Assembly (NCBI GenBank): GCA_963675945.1
Contig: OY780932.1
Span: 2,294,001 to 2,358,000 of the forward strand
Length of the DNA stretch: 64,000 nt
Direction: 5' to 3'
Source of the DNA: G963556115 sp963675945
Lineage (GTDB): Bacteria > Planctomycetota > SZUA-567
Positions within the stretch are counted from its first letter, which is position 1; each line of letters begins with the position of its first letter. Positions 54,565-63,952 of this stretch are shown here, piece by piece. The notes below the pieces were generated by a model, which made no database searches, was not told the origin of the DNA, and saw nothing but the letters and a program-made list of their open reading frames with translations. Made by a program: the position numbers and the translations under genes.

Positions 54565-55890
54565 ATGAGCGCAACTAACGCTAATGATATTGATATCAGA
54601 GGTATTCTGCTGGCAGAGCAGTTGGATATGGACTTTATCAGGGATCTAGGCCACCAGATCAGGCAGTATTTGAGTGTGAATGATGAGGCGAATGCTCTAA
54701 TCGATGAGGTCAAAAATCTGGATTTGCCGGATCGTGATACCAGGGTGGCGGCACTCTACTGGGTTTTGGGTAATAACGAGATGGCGGAAAGCCATGCGCA
54801 GAAGGATCCTAAAAATTATATCTCACTCTTGATTCTCGGAGAGATTCTGGAGAAGGAAGGCGATCTCGCCGAGGCGCTGAATCATTATGACAAAGCGATC
54901 AATATTGCTGGAACCGAGAGTGCGTGTGCGCTTAGTAAGCTCAGTGTCAAGATTAAACTCGGGGAGTATGACGAGGTGATGGTCGATATTGAGAAGCTTG
55001 AGCGTGAATTCGGGGATAAGGCCGATCTCTTCTACTGTAAAGGGCGTTGTTACGAACATTTTGGAGATTATGAACTTGCCATTGAGGCTTATGAAAATGC
55101 ATTAGAGTTGGATGATGAACATTGTGAAACCTTGTTCTATCTGGCGAAGTTACTTGATCTGCGCGGTGACGACCAAGGTGCAATTGAGTATTATCGGCGT
55201 ATCGGCCCGGGTTCTGAGAACGCTTTCTCCAATGCTTTCTTGAACCTTGCTTCGCTGTATGAGGACAACCTCAACTTTGAAGAGGCGATCCACTGTTGTG
55301 AGATGATCCTGGCCAGTGATCCGCGGAATAAGCGCGCCAAGATGTTGCTGGAGTCCGCTGAGGCCTCTATCAGCATGTATTACTCGCCGGAAGAGACCAA
55401 GCAGTCTGAGAAACTTGAGGCTATTCTGCGCGTGCCGGTTACAGATTTTGAACTCTCTGTCCGTAGTAGAAACTGTCTGGCCAAGATGAATATTCGGTCA
55501 CTGGGTGATCTGGTCAAGCGTACTGAGAGTGAGATGCTGGCGTATAAGAATTTTGGGGAGACCAGTCTCCGTGAGATCAGGGATATGCTGGTATCGAAGA
55601 ATCTGCGTCTGGGTATGCTCCGTGAGGACGCGGCAACCCGTGCGGCCTTCAACCGTTCATCCAGTAAGCAGAAAGAGGAGATCCTCAGTAAGCCCATTGA
55701 TGAACTTGAACTCTCTGTACGTAGTCGTAAGTGTATGGATCGTATGGGAATTAAGACTATCGGCGAGTTGTGCGAAAAGTCTGAGAATGAGCTGGCGTCC
55801 GCCAAAAACTTCGGTCGGGTATCGCTCAATGAGATCAAGAAGCGTCTGCAGGAGGCTAGTCTATCTCTCAAGCAGGATGATAAAATCTAA
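54565..55890 (+). CDS. TPR protein with two RNA polymerase alpha-CTD-like domains
   Basis: The 441-residue protein has a helical start, TPR repeats (about 85-285: ISLLILGEILEKEGDLAEAL..., YCKGRCYEHFGDYELAIEAY...) and two copies of a domain very like the C-terminal domain of RNA polymerase alpha. Domain 1 (about 295-355) contains FELSVRSRNCLAKM...FGETSLREIRDML; domain 2 (about 380-437) contains LELSVRSRKCMDRM...FGRVSLNEIKKRL. The Arg and Cys equivalent to E. coli R265 and C269 are kept in both; the Asn of N268 only in the first. Lys298 is not kept in either. It may touch DNA, sigma or transcription factors in place of alpha. ATG 54565 is the start; a terminator follows. Confidence 0.85.
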   Translation: MSATNANDIDIRGILLAEQLDMDFIRDLGHQIRQYLSVNDEANALIDEVKNLDLPDRDTRVAALYWVLGNNEMAESHAQKDPKNYISLLILGEILEKEGDLAEALNHYDKAINIAGTESACALSKLSVKIKLGEYDEVMVDIEKLEREFGDKADLFYCKGRCYEHFGDYELAIEAYENALELDDEHCETLFYLAKLLDLRGDDQGAIEYYRRIGPGSENAFSNAFLNLASLYEDNLNFEEAIHCCEMILASDPRNKRAKMLLESAEASISMYYSPEETKQSEKLEAILRVPVTDFELSVRSRNCLAKMNIRSLGDLVKRTESEMLAYKNFGETSLREIRDMLVSKNLRLGMLREDAATRAAFNRSSSKQKEEILSKPIDELELSVRSRKCMDRMGIKTIGELCEKSENELASAKNFGRVSLNEIKKRLQEASLSLKQDDKI

Positions 55891-55915
55891 GCGCCGGCAG
55901 CTATGTCAATTCTTC

Positions 55916-55949
55916 AAGACGGACTTCACTCAGGAGGTCCGTCTTTTTT
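55916..55949 (+). terminator. Rho-independent terminator after the TPR/alpha-CTD gene
   Basis: A 9-bp stem (55916-55924 with 55937-55945) with a 12-base loop runs into T6. Confidence 0.88.
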
Positions 55950-56079
55950 AATAGCTGTATTATTTATCTTGTATCTTGCTGCCTAAGCCATAAAATTAGC
56001 TGTAATGACATGGGGTGAGCTGAGGGTTGCGTTTGTTAGTGTTCAGAGGCTGTTCGGTGGCTGGGTTATGGTGGGTTGA

Positions 56080-58998
56080 GTGGATTTGGAGTATTTTGAG
56101 ATGGTAAGAGGTGGAGCCAATATCAGTCTGCAAGTAGTGCTTGGAGCGGGCAAGATGCGTCAAGGGATGCTCTTTGCCGATGCCTTTACTGAGCTGCAGG
56201 AGGATGTTCTGCGCCTCGCCGATGGGAGTAGAACCGTACGGAGTATCGCTACAACCCTGGCCAAACCACGGGAAAAAGTCCTCGGTGTAGCTCGTAAACT
56301 GTATTACGACGGGTATTTACGGGTACTCTCGGCTGAGGAGGTGCTGCCGCGATGTGAGGCGGTGGTAGCGGCGGGAAGGTATGATGACGCTATAAACCTG
56401 TACCGTTATGTACTAGCTGTGCAGGGGAGTAACCTTGAGGTTATGCTGGCACTAGCCGAACTCTATGTTAAGACAGCGCATGCCAAGGAGGCGGCAGGTC
56501 TCTACTCTACTCTGGCGCATTATTATCTTCAGGAGAGCAGGCTGGGGGAGGCCTTGGTGGTACTCCGTAAGGCGGCGGGACTGCAGCCGGGGAACTTCAA
56601 GGTGCAGGATGATCTGGCGCTGCTCTGCGTCCGAACCGGACGGGATGAAGAGGCTGGAAGGATTTGGCGGAATTATGCGCTCCGGCTTGCCGGGGCAGGT
56701 GAGTACGAAGAAGGTCTGAAAATTGTGGATATGGCTGTGGCTGAGGTAGGGAGTAGTGATATCTTACTCCTTACCGAGGCTGAAATTCTGGCTCTGATGG
56801 AGGGTAAGGGCAAGGAGCAGCGGATTGAGATACCGGAGAGTGAGGCGTTTGAGGTCGAGTTTCAGGAGCAGGCTATTACCGGGGCGGGTCTTGCAGAATT
56901 CTCTCCTGTGCAGCTTCTCTCTGCGGAAGATTTCGCTGAAACTGTGGATACAGCTCAAGACTTTGCGGCGGGTACTTTGGAGAATGAAGAATACTCGTCG
57001 ATAGCTAATCAGCAAGACGAGGCGGAGTATATTGCGCTGAAGAGTAGGGATTATTATAAGACTGGGGCTGATTTTCAGAGCTTTGGCCGGGGTCGGAGGA
57101 TTCTGGTGGTCTTGGCCGGATTTATTCTGCTGCTCTTGATCCTGGCCGGGGTAAACTATTATTATCGCAGCCGGATGTACTCGGCGGTGCTTGAGTCTAG
57201 AGGTATCGGTTCGCTCTTGGAGTCGGCCAGTCTGCGCGGGAAGGTCGAGATAAGTGGGGAGGCGCTCAAGGTACTCAAGGATAATGCCCCGCCGTTTGCT
57301 TTCATGCAGAGTAGTGAGTACCGTAACCAGCTTGCGCGTATTGAGGAACTGGCACAGGATTTTATCGACGAGTTCTATAAAAACAATGTCGCCTTTGATC
57401 AGGCGTTAGCGGCGTGGGAGTTGGAGCATACCGCGCCGCTGGCCGCTAAGTTTCTTGAGTTCAGTGCGAGTGAGGATATCGAGCCGTCCCGTCGGCTTGA
57501 GGCAGAGAAGATATATGCTGCATGGACTCAGGAACGCGCTGAACGGGAACAGGAGGTAAGTGGATATATTCAAACCCTTGCCGATACCGCCGCTGCACCT
57601 GATGTACGCTTTAAGGCTTACTCTGAGCTTTTACTTCGTTTCCCCTATGTTTTTGCTCAGGATTATCCCCAAGGGGTGCGCGACTTGACCGTTCCCAGCC
57701 GGATACAGGCTGAGATCGCCGGAACCTCGACTCCGGTGGAGTTGAGCCTGACGGGGGCTAAGCGGCGTGGGGACGGGCTCTGGGAGATACCGGTAAATCC
57801 TGCGGCACCAGTATTTATTCGGCACCGCGGGTATACCTTGGGTCTGGAGCAGACTGCTCGGGAGCAGAGCCCGATGCCGTATCCGCTCACTTCGGTGCAG
57901 CTCTTTGTGCTCAATAAGCTGCCGCTAGTGGATCTGCCGTTGACCCTTGATTTTACAGTGGAGCAAGCTGAAGTTCTGGCGCAGAGTAATCTCTTGCTCC
58001 TTGCGTCACGGACAGAGTACATGTTGGTTGATACTGGACAGGGCAAGCTGGGGGCGGGAGAACTTACCGGGCATGAGTCGGAGGCGAAGAGTGTTGGTTT
58101 GCGCCTCTTTGCGCGCGGTGAGTGGGCAGGTATTCTCAGTGATGGTCGGGTCTATGTTGTGTCGCTGGCGGAGGGGAGCGGGTATGCCTGCAGACCGTTG
58201 AGTGATTCGGCTGAAGGGGATGTACTCTTTGCGACCTTGCTAGATCTGGAACTTGGGAATTATGACGGGGTCGGAGTACTGCAGACGCGGTATTTTACCG
58301 GGAAGAATCCGGCTGGAATTCCGCCGCTGGAACTTCTGACGGTGGCGGACGGAGCAAGGATCTGGACGGATAATCCATTGCTGCAGACTTTATATAAGAG
58401 CATACATGAACCGCTGGCCTTTGCCGGAAGGGTGGATTGGTACTATCTTCTTGTCGGTGAGTCCGGTGCGGTCAAGCTGATTATGGAGAATGGTGATCTG
58501 GTGCGGGACTTTACAATCGAACTTGAGCCCGGTTCCCGGCTGGAGAGCACCAACGTGTCTTTGCTCCATTCTGCGGGAGAGGAGTATCTCTATGTACAGG
58601 GGCGGATATTCCAGCTGGATCTGCAAGCTGAGCCGGAGCTGCGGGAACTCTGGCGGGTAGAGGCACAGAGCGCGAAGAAGATTGTAGCTGCGGATTTGGT
58701 AATACTTGAGTATGGGGCGGGTATGATTCGGGTTTATCAGATAGCCAACGGTGAGAAGGTCGCTGAATACCCGTATTCGGGGGTACTCCGGGGTGAGCCG
58801 TTGCTCAAAGCGGGCAGGGTGTATTTTGTCGCGGGGAAAGAGGGGGAGCGGGAGTGTACGCTCTATGCTTATCCGGCGCATGACTCCAAACCGCTCTGGA
58901 GTTATCAGCTACATACCGGGGCGCGGTTGCTCTGCGGCGGTGAGGCCATGATCTATCTGTTGACCGATCAAGGTAGGCTGCTGGGATTTGAAAGGTGA
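56080..58998 (+). CDS. Large membrane protein: winged-helix-like and TPR cytoplasmic part, one membrane helix, propeller-like periplasmic part
   Basis: The 972-residue protein has an N-terminal part ending in a winged-helix-like module (LADGSRTVRSIATTLAKPREKV, partly quoted, about 45-85), then TPR repeats (about 90-235), an acidic linker and one membrane helix (about 343-366, ILVVLAGFILLLLILAGV). Helical and beta-rich regions follow, ending in repeated short blades (GRVYVVSL, GRVYFVAG, ALYAYPAHD-like) that suggest a PQQ/WD-type propeller outside the membrane. The family is unknown. GTG 56080 is used; ATG 56101 is an alternative with GGAG ten bases before. The end overlaps the open frame of xseA. 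Confidence 0.7.
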   Translation: MDLEYFEMVRGGANISLQVVLGAGKMRQGMLFADAFTELQEDVLRLADGSRTVRSIATTLAKPREKVLGVARKLYYDGYLRVLSAEEVLPRCEAVVAAGRYDDAINLYRYVLAVQGSNLEVMLALAELYVKTAHAKEAAGLYSTLAHYYLQESRLGEALVVLRKAAGLQPGNFKVQDDLALLCVRTGRDEEAGRIWRNYALRLAGAGEYEEGLKIVDMAVAEVGSSDILLLTEAEILALMEGKGKEQRIEIPESEAFEVEFQEQAITGAGLAEFSPVQLLSAEDFAETVDTAQDFAAGTLENEEYSSIANQQDEAEYIALKSRDYYKTGADFQSFGRGRRILVVLAGFILLLLILAGVNYYYRSRMYSAVLESRGIGSLLESASLRGKVEISGEALKVLKDNAPPFAFMQSSEYRNQLARIEELAQDFIDEFYKNNVAFDQALAAWELEHTAPLAAKFLEFSASEDIEPSRRLEAEKIYAAWTQERAEREQEVSGYIQTLADTAAAPDVRFKAYSELLLRFPYVFAQDYPQGVRDLTVPSRIQAEIAGTSTPVELSLTGAKRRGDGLWEIPVNPAAPVFIRHRGYTLGLEQTAREQSPMPYPLTSVQLFVLNKLPLVDLPLTLDFTVEQAEVLAQSNLLLLASRTEYMLVDTGQGKLGAGELTGHESEAKSVGLRLFARGEWAGILSDGRVYVVSLAEGSGYACRPLSDSAEGDVLFATLLDLELGNYDGVGVLQTRYFTGKNPAGIPPLELLTVADGARIWTDNPLLQTLYKSIHEPLAFAGRVDWYYLLVGESGAVKLIMENGDLVRDFTIELEPGSRLESTNVSLLHSAGEEYLYVQGRIFQLDLQAEPELRELWRVEAQSAKKIVAADLVILEYGAGMIRVYQIANGEKVAEYPYSGVLRGEPLLKAGRVYFVAGKEGERECTLYAYPAHDSKPLWSYQLHTGARLLCGGEAMIYLLTDQGRLLGFER

Positions 58999-59008
58999 GG
59001 CGCGGGCA

Positions 59009-60259
59009 ATGCGGAAAGGGTTTACGGCAGCGTTTAGAGAGGATGGCGGTAGTTCGGAGCTCAGCGGATCGCGTGGGCTTACCGTCTCACAGTTGACGCG
59101 GCGGATCAAGGGAATGCTCGAAGGTGAGTTCGCTTCGGTACTGGTCGAGGGTGAGGTGGGTTCTATCTCGCGCCCTCCTTCTGGGCATCTTTATTTGACT
59201 CTCAAGGATAACCGGAGTATCATTGATGTGGTTATCTGGCGGAGCACGGTGGCCAAGCTCGCCGTTATGCCGCAGGAAGGGGATAAGGTAGAGGTCAAGG
59301 GTGGTATTACCCTGTATGAACCGCGCGGGCGCTATCAGCTGGTGGGTACGCAGTTGCATAGAGCTGGCGAGGGTGAACTGCGAGCTGAGTTTGAGGTGAT
59401 GGTACGGCGTTTGCGGGAAGAAGGACTGTTCAACCCTGAACATAAACGGGAGCTGCCGAAAGTACCGAAGGTTGTAGGGATTGTGACCAGTGCGAGTGGG
59501 GCGGCGGTACGTGATATTATCAAGGTGGCGCGCAAGCGGATGCCGAGCGTGCAGCTGATTGTCAGTCCATGTGTGGTGCAGGGAGAGCAGGCTCCGTTGG
59601 AGATTGTCGCGGCTCTGCAGCGACTTGAAAGGTGGGGGGGGTGTGAACTGATAATCATTGGCCGGGGCGGCGGTTCACTCGAGGATCTTACGCCTTTCAA
59701 TGATGAACGGGTGGTGCGGGAGGTCTTTGCCTGTACGACACCGGTTATAAGTGCGGTGGGGCATGAGGTTGATGTTTCGATCTGTGATCTGGTCGCCGAT
59801 GTCCGAGCTGCAACGCCATCGGAGGCGGCTGAGATAGGGGTGCCGGATGTGAGGGAGAAGCGCCGTCGGGTGGATTATCTCCAACACCGATTGGTCAATG
59901 CTTTGATTGGTAAATTGGAGAGGGCGAAGAGTCGGGTGCGGTTGTTGGCAGGCAGGAACGGGTGGAAGGTGCCGCAGAGTCTGGTGGCTCGCGATAAGCA
60001 GAGTATTGATTATCTGGTCGAGAAGGTTATGGGACTGGGTAAGGTCTTGGTTGAGCCGAAACGAAACCGACTTACCTTGCTGGCTGCGCGTCTGGAAGGG
60101 TTGAGTCCGTTAGCGATTTTGCAGCGAGGTTACAGTGTTACCCGTACGCTGGATAATAAGGTGGTCAAGAGTAGTTCGGAGCTGGAGCCGGGTTGCGCGC
60201 TAAAGACGAATCTGGCGGCAGGAGTGATTTATTCAGAGGTGAAAGCGATTGAGGAGTAG
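59009..60259 (+). CDS. xseA: Exodeoxyribonuclease VII large subunit
   Basis: The 416-residue protein has an N-terminal OB fold (LTVSQLTRRIKGMLEG...EGEVGSISRPPSGHLYLTLKD, partly quoted) and the catalytic domain with VVGIVTSASGAAVRDI, IIGRGGGSLEDLTPFNDE and AVGHEVDVSICDLVADVRAATPSEAAE (in parts). It degrades single-stranded DNA together with XseB. ATG 59009 is chosen with AAAGGTGAGG upstream; the frame opens at TTG 58988. The coiled-coil region before the end is somewhat shorter than in E. coli. Confidence 0.95.
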   Translation: MRKGFTAAFREDGGSSELSGSRGLTVSQLTRRIKGMLEGEFASVLVEGEVGSISRPPSGHLYLTLKDNRSIIDVVIWRSTVAKLAVMPQEGDKVEVKGGITLYEPRGRYQLVGTQLHRAGEGELRAEFEVMVRRLREEGLFNPEHKRELPKVPKVVGIVTSASGAAVRDIIKVARKRMPSVQLIVSPCVVQGEQAPLEIVAALQRLERWGGCELIIIGRGGGSLEDLTPFNDERVVREVFACTTPVISAVGHEVDVSICDLVADVRAATPSEAAEIGVPDVREKRRRVDYLQHRLVNALIGKLERAKSRVRLLAGRNGWKVPQSLVARDKQSIDYLVEKVMGLGKVLVEPKRNRLTLLAARLEGLSPLAILQRGYSVTRTLDNKVVKSSSELEPGCALKTNLAAGVIYSEVKAIEE

Positions 60260-60262
60260 AGG

Positions 60263-60502
60263 GTGACTAAAAAGAAAGAAAAGACTTTTGAGGAAATACT
60301 TGCACAGACCGAGGGTATTATAGATAATTTGGAGAGTTCGGATATCGAACTTGAAGAAGCGCTCAAACTCTATGCAGAAGGAATTAGCGGTCTGCGCCAG
60401 TGTGTTGAACTGGTCAAGGGTGCGGAAGAGAAGGTCAAGTTACTGCTGGAGGAATCAAAGGATACATTTGTTCTGGCGGATTTTGCCGAAGAGGATGAGT
60501 AA
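60263..60502 (+). CDS. xseB: Exodeoxyribonuclease VII small subunit
   Basis: The 79-residue helical protein shows the XseB pattern FEEILAQTEGIIDNLESSDIELEEALKLYAEG (partly quoted) and GAEEKVKLL. Several copies of it wrap the XseA coiled coil. The start is GTG 60263, three bases after the xseA stop, with GAGG upstream: tight coupling. Confidence 0.94.
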   Translation: MTKKKEKTFEEILAQTEGIIDNLESSDIELEEALKLYAEGISGLRQCVELVKGAEEKVKLLLEESKDTFVLADFAEEDE

Positions 60503-60544
60503 ATCAGCCTCTGGAGCGCGGTTGGAAGTTATTGAGGGGAAGAT

Positions 60545-61420
60545 ATGGAACGATTGGACAGGTTTGTTGAGCAGAATGTCCCGAGAATCAATGCGGCTCT
60601 GGAGTCGGCATTACCGAAGGTGGATGTGCCGCCGTATGTACTGCATGAGGCGATGCGCTATAGCGTTCTCGGTGGCGGTAAGCGGCTACGGGCGCTGCTG
60701 GTGCTGATGTGCAGCGGTTTTGGTTGCAGTGACGAGGATTTGTTACCGGCGGCGGTGGCGATGGAGTTGATTCATGCTTACAGCTTGGTACATGATGATC
60801 TGCCGGCGATGGATGATGATGAGTTGCGCCGCGGCAAGCTGACTACGCATAAAGCTTATGACGAAGCTACGGCAATTCTGGTCGGGGATGCACTTCTGAC
60901 GCTCTCCTTTGAGGTTCTGGCTAGCCGCTACCGCCCGAAAAAAGTACTCAAGTCGGTGAAGATACTGGCGCGCGCGGCAGGACATCTGGGGATGGTCGGG
61001 GGGCAGATTCTCGATCTGGAGGCTGAGAATAAGGAAATTGATGTGGAGAATCTTGAAGATATCCACAGACGTAAGACCGGAGCGCTGATTGCAGCGGCGT
61101 GCCAGATTGGGGCGGTAGTAGTAGGAGCTGAAGGCACGGTGGTGGATAAACTTGGTGAGTACGGCAGACATTTGGGACTTGCTTTTCAGATTACCGATGA
61201 TATTTTGGATGTACAGTCTACCCCGCAGGAACTCGGAAAGAGTACGGGAAAGGATGCGCGGGACGGCAAAGCGACGTATGTAACACTTTTTGGAGTCGAG
61301 CGAGCGAGAGAACTGGCGAAGAATGCGATAAATGAGTCGAAGAGTGCTCTCAAGGATTTTGGCGCAGAGGCGCTGATGCTCAGGTTGTTGGCTGATTACA
61401 TTGGCGAAAGAAAGAAATAA
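60545..61420 (+). CDS. ispA: Polyprenyl (farnesyl/geranylgeranyl) diphosphate synthase
   Basis: The 291-residue all-helical enzyme condenses IPP with allylic diphosphates. It shows GGGKRLRALLVLM, the first Asp-rich motif DDLPAMDDDELRRG, the GDALLTLSFE segment and the second Asp-rich motif QITDDILDVQ. Its length and its position after xseB match IspA of many bacteria, often followed by dxs, which is not present here. ATG 60545 follows GGGGAAGAT. Confidence 0.93.
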   Translation: MERLDRFVEQNVPRINAALESALPKVDVPPYVLHEAMRYSVLGGGKRLRALLVLMCSGFGCSDEDLLPAAVAMELIHAYSLVHDDLPAMDDDELRRGKLTTHKAYDEATAILVGDALLTLSFEVLASRYRPKKVLKSVKILARAAGHLGMVGGQILDLEAENKEIDVENLEDIHRRKTGALIAAACQIGAVVVGAEGTVVDKLGEYGRHLGLAFQITDDILDVQSTPQELGKSTGKDARDGKATYVTLFGVERARELAKNAINESKSALKDFGAEALMLRLLADYIGERKK

Positions 61421-62077
61421 ATGAGTGAGGAAGAAGATGTTGATATTGTGGCGGTCTGTAAGGATATTCTTATTGCGCTGATAGACGGTAAAACTCCTGA
61501 AGAGGTGCAGGCACTGCTCCAGGCCAAAGGGATAGGTTCGGAGGATGCGCAGAGTCTGATGAATGTTACGATTATCTGCACGCAGGAGGTAACCCCGGTG
61601 ATTGAGCAGCGTGTGGCTATCGATGATGCGCTCAATAATCTGGTGACCCAGGGGTTGGATCCGACTATGGCTAAGGGTATTACCGATATGATTATTGAAG
61701 TTATGGGTACTAATGCGGCCAAAAATGCCGGGGTGGATCTGAACAGTCCGGGTGAACCGGTGATCTCGCAGGAGGAGATGACCCATATCATGCGTTTGGC
61801 GATGGCGGTTCATACCGATCAGCAGAAGAATGTTCCGGATAGTCAGATTGTCGAGGCTATCAAGAATATCAAAGGGATAGAGGAGATCAAGTTCGTCGGC
61901 GGGAATATCGAGGGCTTTGTCGCTAATGTGAAGTTGGCCAGACAGGCGATGGAGAGAACTAGAGCTGGGATCTCACTGCCGGAGGTGATCAAACAGTTGG
62001 GAATTGACAAAAAAGAGCCGTATGTGGCGGTGTTGGCGCTCTTCTTTCTCAAAGCGGCGGTAAGTAAGGAAGGTTGA
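61421..62077 (+). CDS. Hypothetical helical protein coupled to ispA
   Basis: The 218-residue, mainly helical soluble protein is rich in Ile, Val and Met. Repeated helical modules (DILIALIDGKTPEEVQALL, VEAIKNIKGIEEIKF) give no known family. Its ATG directly follows the ispA stop codon, so translation is probably coupled. A tail FFLKAAVSKEG is weakly hydrophobic but not a membrane helix. The function is unknown. Confidence 0.65.
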   Translation: MSEEEDVDIVAVCKDILIALIDGKTPEEVQALLQAKGIGSEDAQSLMNVTIICTQEVTPVIEQRVAIDDALNNLVTQGLDPTMAKGITDMIIEVMGTNAAKNAGVDLNSPGEPVISQEEMTHIMRLAMAVHTDQQKNVPDSQIVEAIKNIKGIEEIKFVGGNIEGFVANVKLARQAMERTRAGISLPEVIKQLGIDKKEPYVAVLALFFLKAAVSKEG

Positions 62078-62188
62078 ACGGATATGAGTATTTCCGGAGG
62101 GGTGCGCTGAGGAATGGCTGTTTGTCAGATTGTGAATAGGTGGGCAATACTGGTTAATCTATGGATAGCGATATAAGGAGAGTTTGAG

Positions 62189-62668
62189 ATGAGGCATATT
62201 ATTTCTGCATTGGTGCGTAATAAACCCGGAGTACTGGCTAGAGTATCTGGATTGTTCAGCGCCAGAGGATTCAATATAGAGTCATTGGCGGTTGGGCAGA
62301 CCGAAGATCCTGATGTCAGCCGTATGACTGTGGTGGTGCCGGGGGATGATGCTATTCTTGAGCAGGTGCGTAAACAGCTCAGTAAGCTGGTGGATACGAT
62401 CAAGGTTCAGGATTTTGAGGAAGCGACCTCGGTTATTCGGGATTTGATGCTGGTCAAGGTCAAGACCAATCAGTCGAATCGGAGTGAGGTGATTGAGATT
62501 GTCAATGTCTTCAGAGCCAAGATTGTGGATATGACTAATAGCGGGGTGATTATCGAGATAACCGGTGAAGAAGGAAGGCTTGAGCGTTTCCTGAATATGC
62601 TCAGACCTTATGGAATTATTGAAACTATGCGTACTGGTAGAATTGCAATGGCGAGGAATGACAGTTAA
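62189..62668 (+). CDS. ilvH: Acetolactate synthase small (regulatory) subunit
   Basis: The 159-residue protein has an N-terminal ACT domain (HIISALVRNKPGVLARVSGLF, partly quoted; RGFNIESLAVG) and a C-terminal domain with LVKVKTNQSNRSEVIEIVNVF in parts. This is the IlvH/IlvN form, which gives valine feedback to the catalytic subunit IlvB. The large subunit gene is not in the window. AAGGAG precedes ATG 62189, and the last bases overlap the protease gene. Confidence 0.94.
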   Translation: MRHIISALVRNKPGVLARVSGLFSARGFNIESLAVGQTEDPDVSRMTVVVPGDDAILEQVRKQLSKLVDTIKVQDFEEATSVIRDLMLVKVKTNQSNRSEVIEIVNVFRAKIVDMTNSGVIIEITGEEGRLERFLNMLRPYGIIETMRTGRIAMARNDS

Positions 62669-63863
62669 ATTGAAAGTCTGGCAAAATATACGAGTATTTC
62701 TGTGTTTACTCCTGGGGGTTACCGCCTGGGGTAAAGCCCAAGATAATCTGCTTCCTGAGCTTGCGGTCAAAGCTCGGGAAGCTTTTGTTTTTATTGCTGG
62801 AGGAAGCGGAGCGATTATCTCTAGCGACGGATATATTATTACTAATAACCATGTGGTGGGTACCAGCGGACATTACGGCGTGGCATTGGCTGATGGTCGG
62901 CAGTACACGGCAGAGGTAGTAGGCAGGGATAAGCGCGGCGATCTGGCACTCTTGAAAATTAAACATGTAAACGGCCTTCCGACCTATAAGCTAGGAGATT
63001 CTAACAGGTTGCAGGTTGGTGAGCAGTGTTTGGCAATAGGTAATCCCTTCTCCCTGGGGCAGAATGACAAGGTGCCGTCGCTCAGTGCTGGGGTGATCTC
63101 GGCGGTGCATCAGTTTCGCAAGGGGTATAATGATGCGATTGTGGTCGATGCGCCGATAAACCAGGGAAATTCTGGCGGACCACTGCTCAATATGGCGGGA
63201 GAGCTCATCGGGATAAACGGGATGACTCAGACACATATGGGGCTCAGAGGCAATACAGGGATGGGGTATGCGATTCCGTCGGCACAGATTGAGATCTGGC
63301 TGCCTTTTCTGCAGGCGGCGGAAGGGGGAAATGTCTTCCACGGTCGGATTTCAGGATTTGAACTGACTGAGATTGGGGGGAGAGTCGAGGTTGTGTCGGT
63401 CAGCCCCGGTACCGACGCGGCTGCGGCAGGTTTCCGGGAAGGTGATATTATATTGCAATTTATGGGGCAGGATGTGACCAATGTTGCCAGATTGAATAGT
63501 ATTCAGGGTGCTTATCCGGCCGGTACTACCATGCAGGCGCAGGTACGCCGTGCCGACGGCAGCGAGAACGAGTTACTCTTCGAATTGGCGGCACTGCGCC
63601 CCTGGAAACAGGCATTTGTCCTTGCCAGACCCAAAGCCGGTGACCAGTATCCTGAACTCTCCATGGTCTTTGCGGGCACCTCGGCTGAGAAGGCCGGACT
63701 GCGTAAAGGCGATAAGATTGTGGCTATCGATAATCGGCCAGTACGGGTTCAGGCAATAAACCTTGTTTCCAGATATTTCTCAGGTCTTTGTGCTGGTGAT
63801 ACGGTGCAACTGCAGGTACAGCGCGGGGGGGATTATCTCAGTATTATCTTTACGGCAGAATGA
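62658..63863 (+). CDS. HtrA/DegP-type periplasmic serine protease with two PDZ domains
   Basis: The 401-residue protein has a signal peptide (IRVFLCLLLGVTAWGKA), a trypsin-like domain with the catalytic triad H65 (TNNHVVG), D95 (KRGDLALL) and S172 (QGNSGGPLL), and two PDZ domains. The first runs at about 225-300 (VSVSPGTDAAAAGFREGDII) and the second at about 320-395 (AGTSAEKAGLRKGDKIVAID). It should degrade or refold damaged envelope proteins. ATG 62658 overlaps the ilvH end by 11 bases; TTG 62670 is a second choice. Confidence 0.9.
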   Translation: MTVKLKVWQNIRVFLCLLLGVTAWGKAQDNLLPELAVKAREAFVFIAGGSGAIISSDGYIITNNHVVGTSGHYGVALADGRQYTAEVVGRDKRGDLALLKIKHVNGLPTYKLGDSNRLQVGEQCLAIGNPFSLGQNDKVPSLSAGVISAVHQFRKGYNDAIVVDAPINQGNSGGPLLNMAGELIGINGMTQTHMGLRGNTGMGYAIPSAQIEIWLPFLQAAEGGNVFHGRISGFELTEIGGRVEVVSVSPGTDAAAAGFREGDIILQFMGQDVTNVARLNSIQGAYPAGTTMQAQVRRADGSENELLFELAALRPWKQAFVLARPKAGDQYPELSMVFAGTSAEKAGLRKGDKIVAIDNRPVRVQAINLVSRYFSGLCAGDTVQLQVQRGGDYLSIIFTAE

Positions 63864-63952
63864 TTTGCAATTTTTTTTGATATCCAATTATATATTGTGC
63901 TACTAAGTTTATTAGTTCATCAGTAAATTATCAACGATGATTGGAGTGATAT

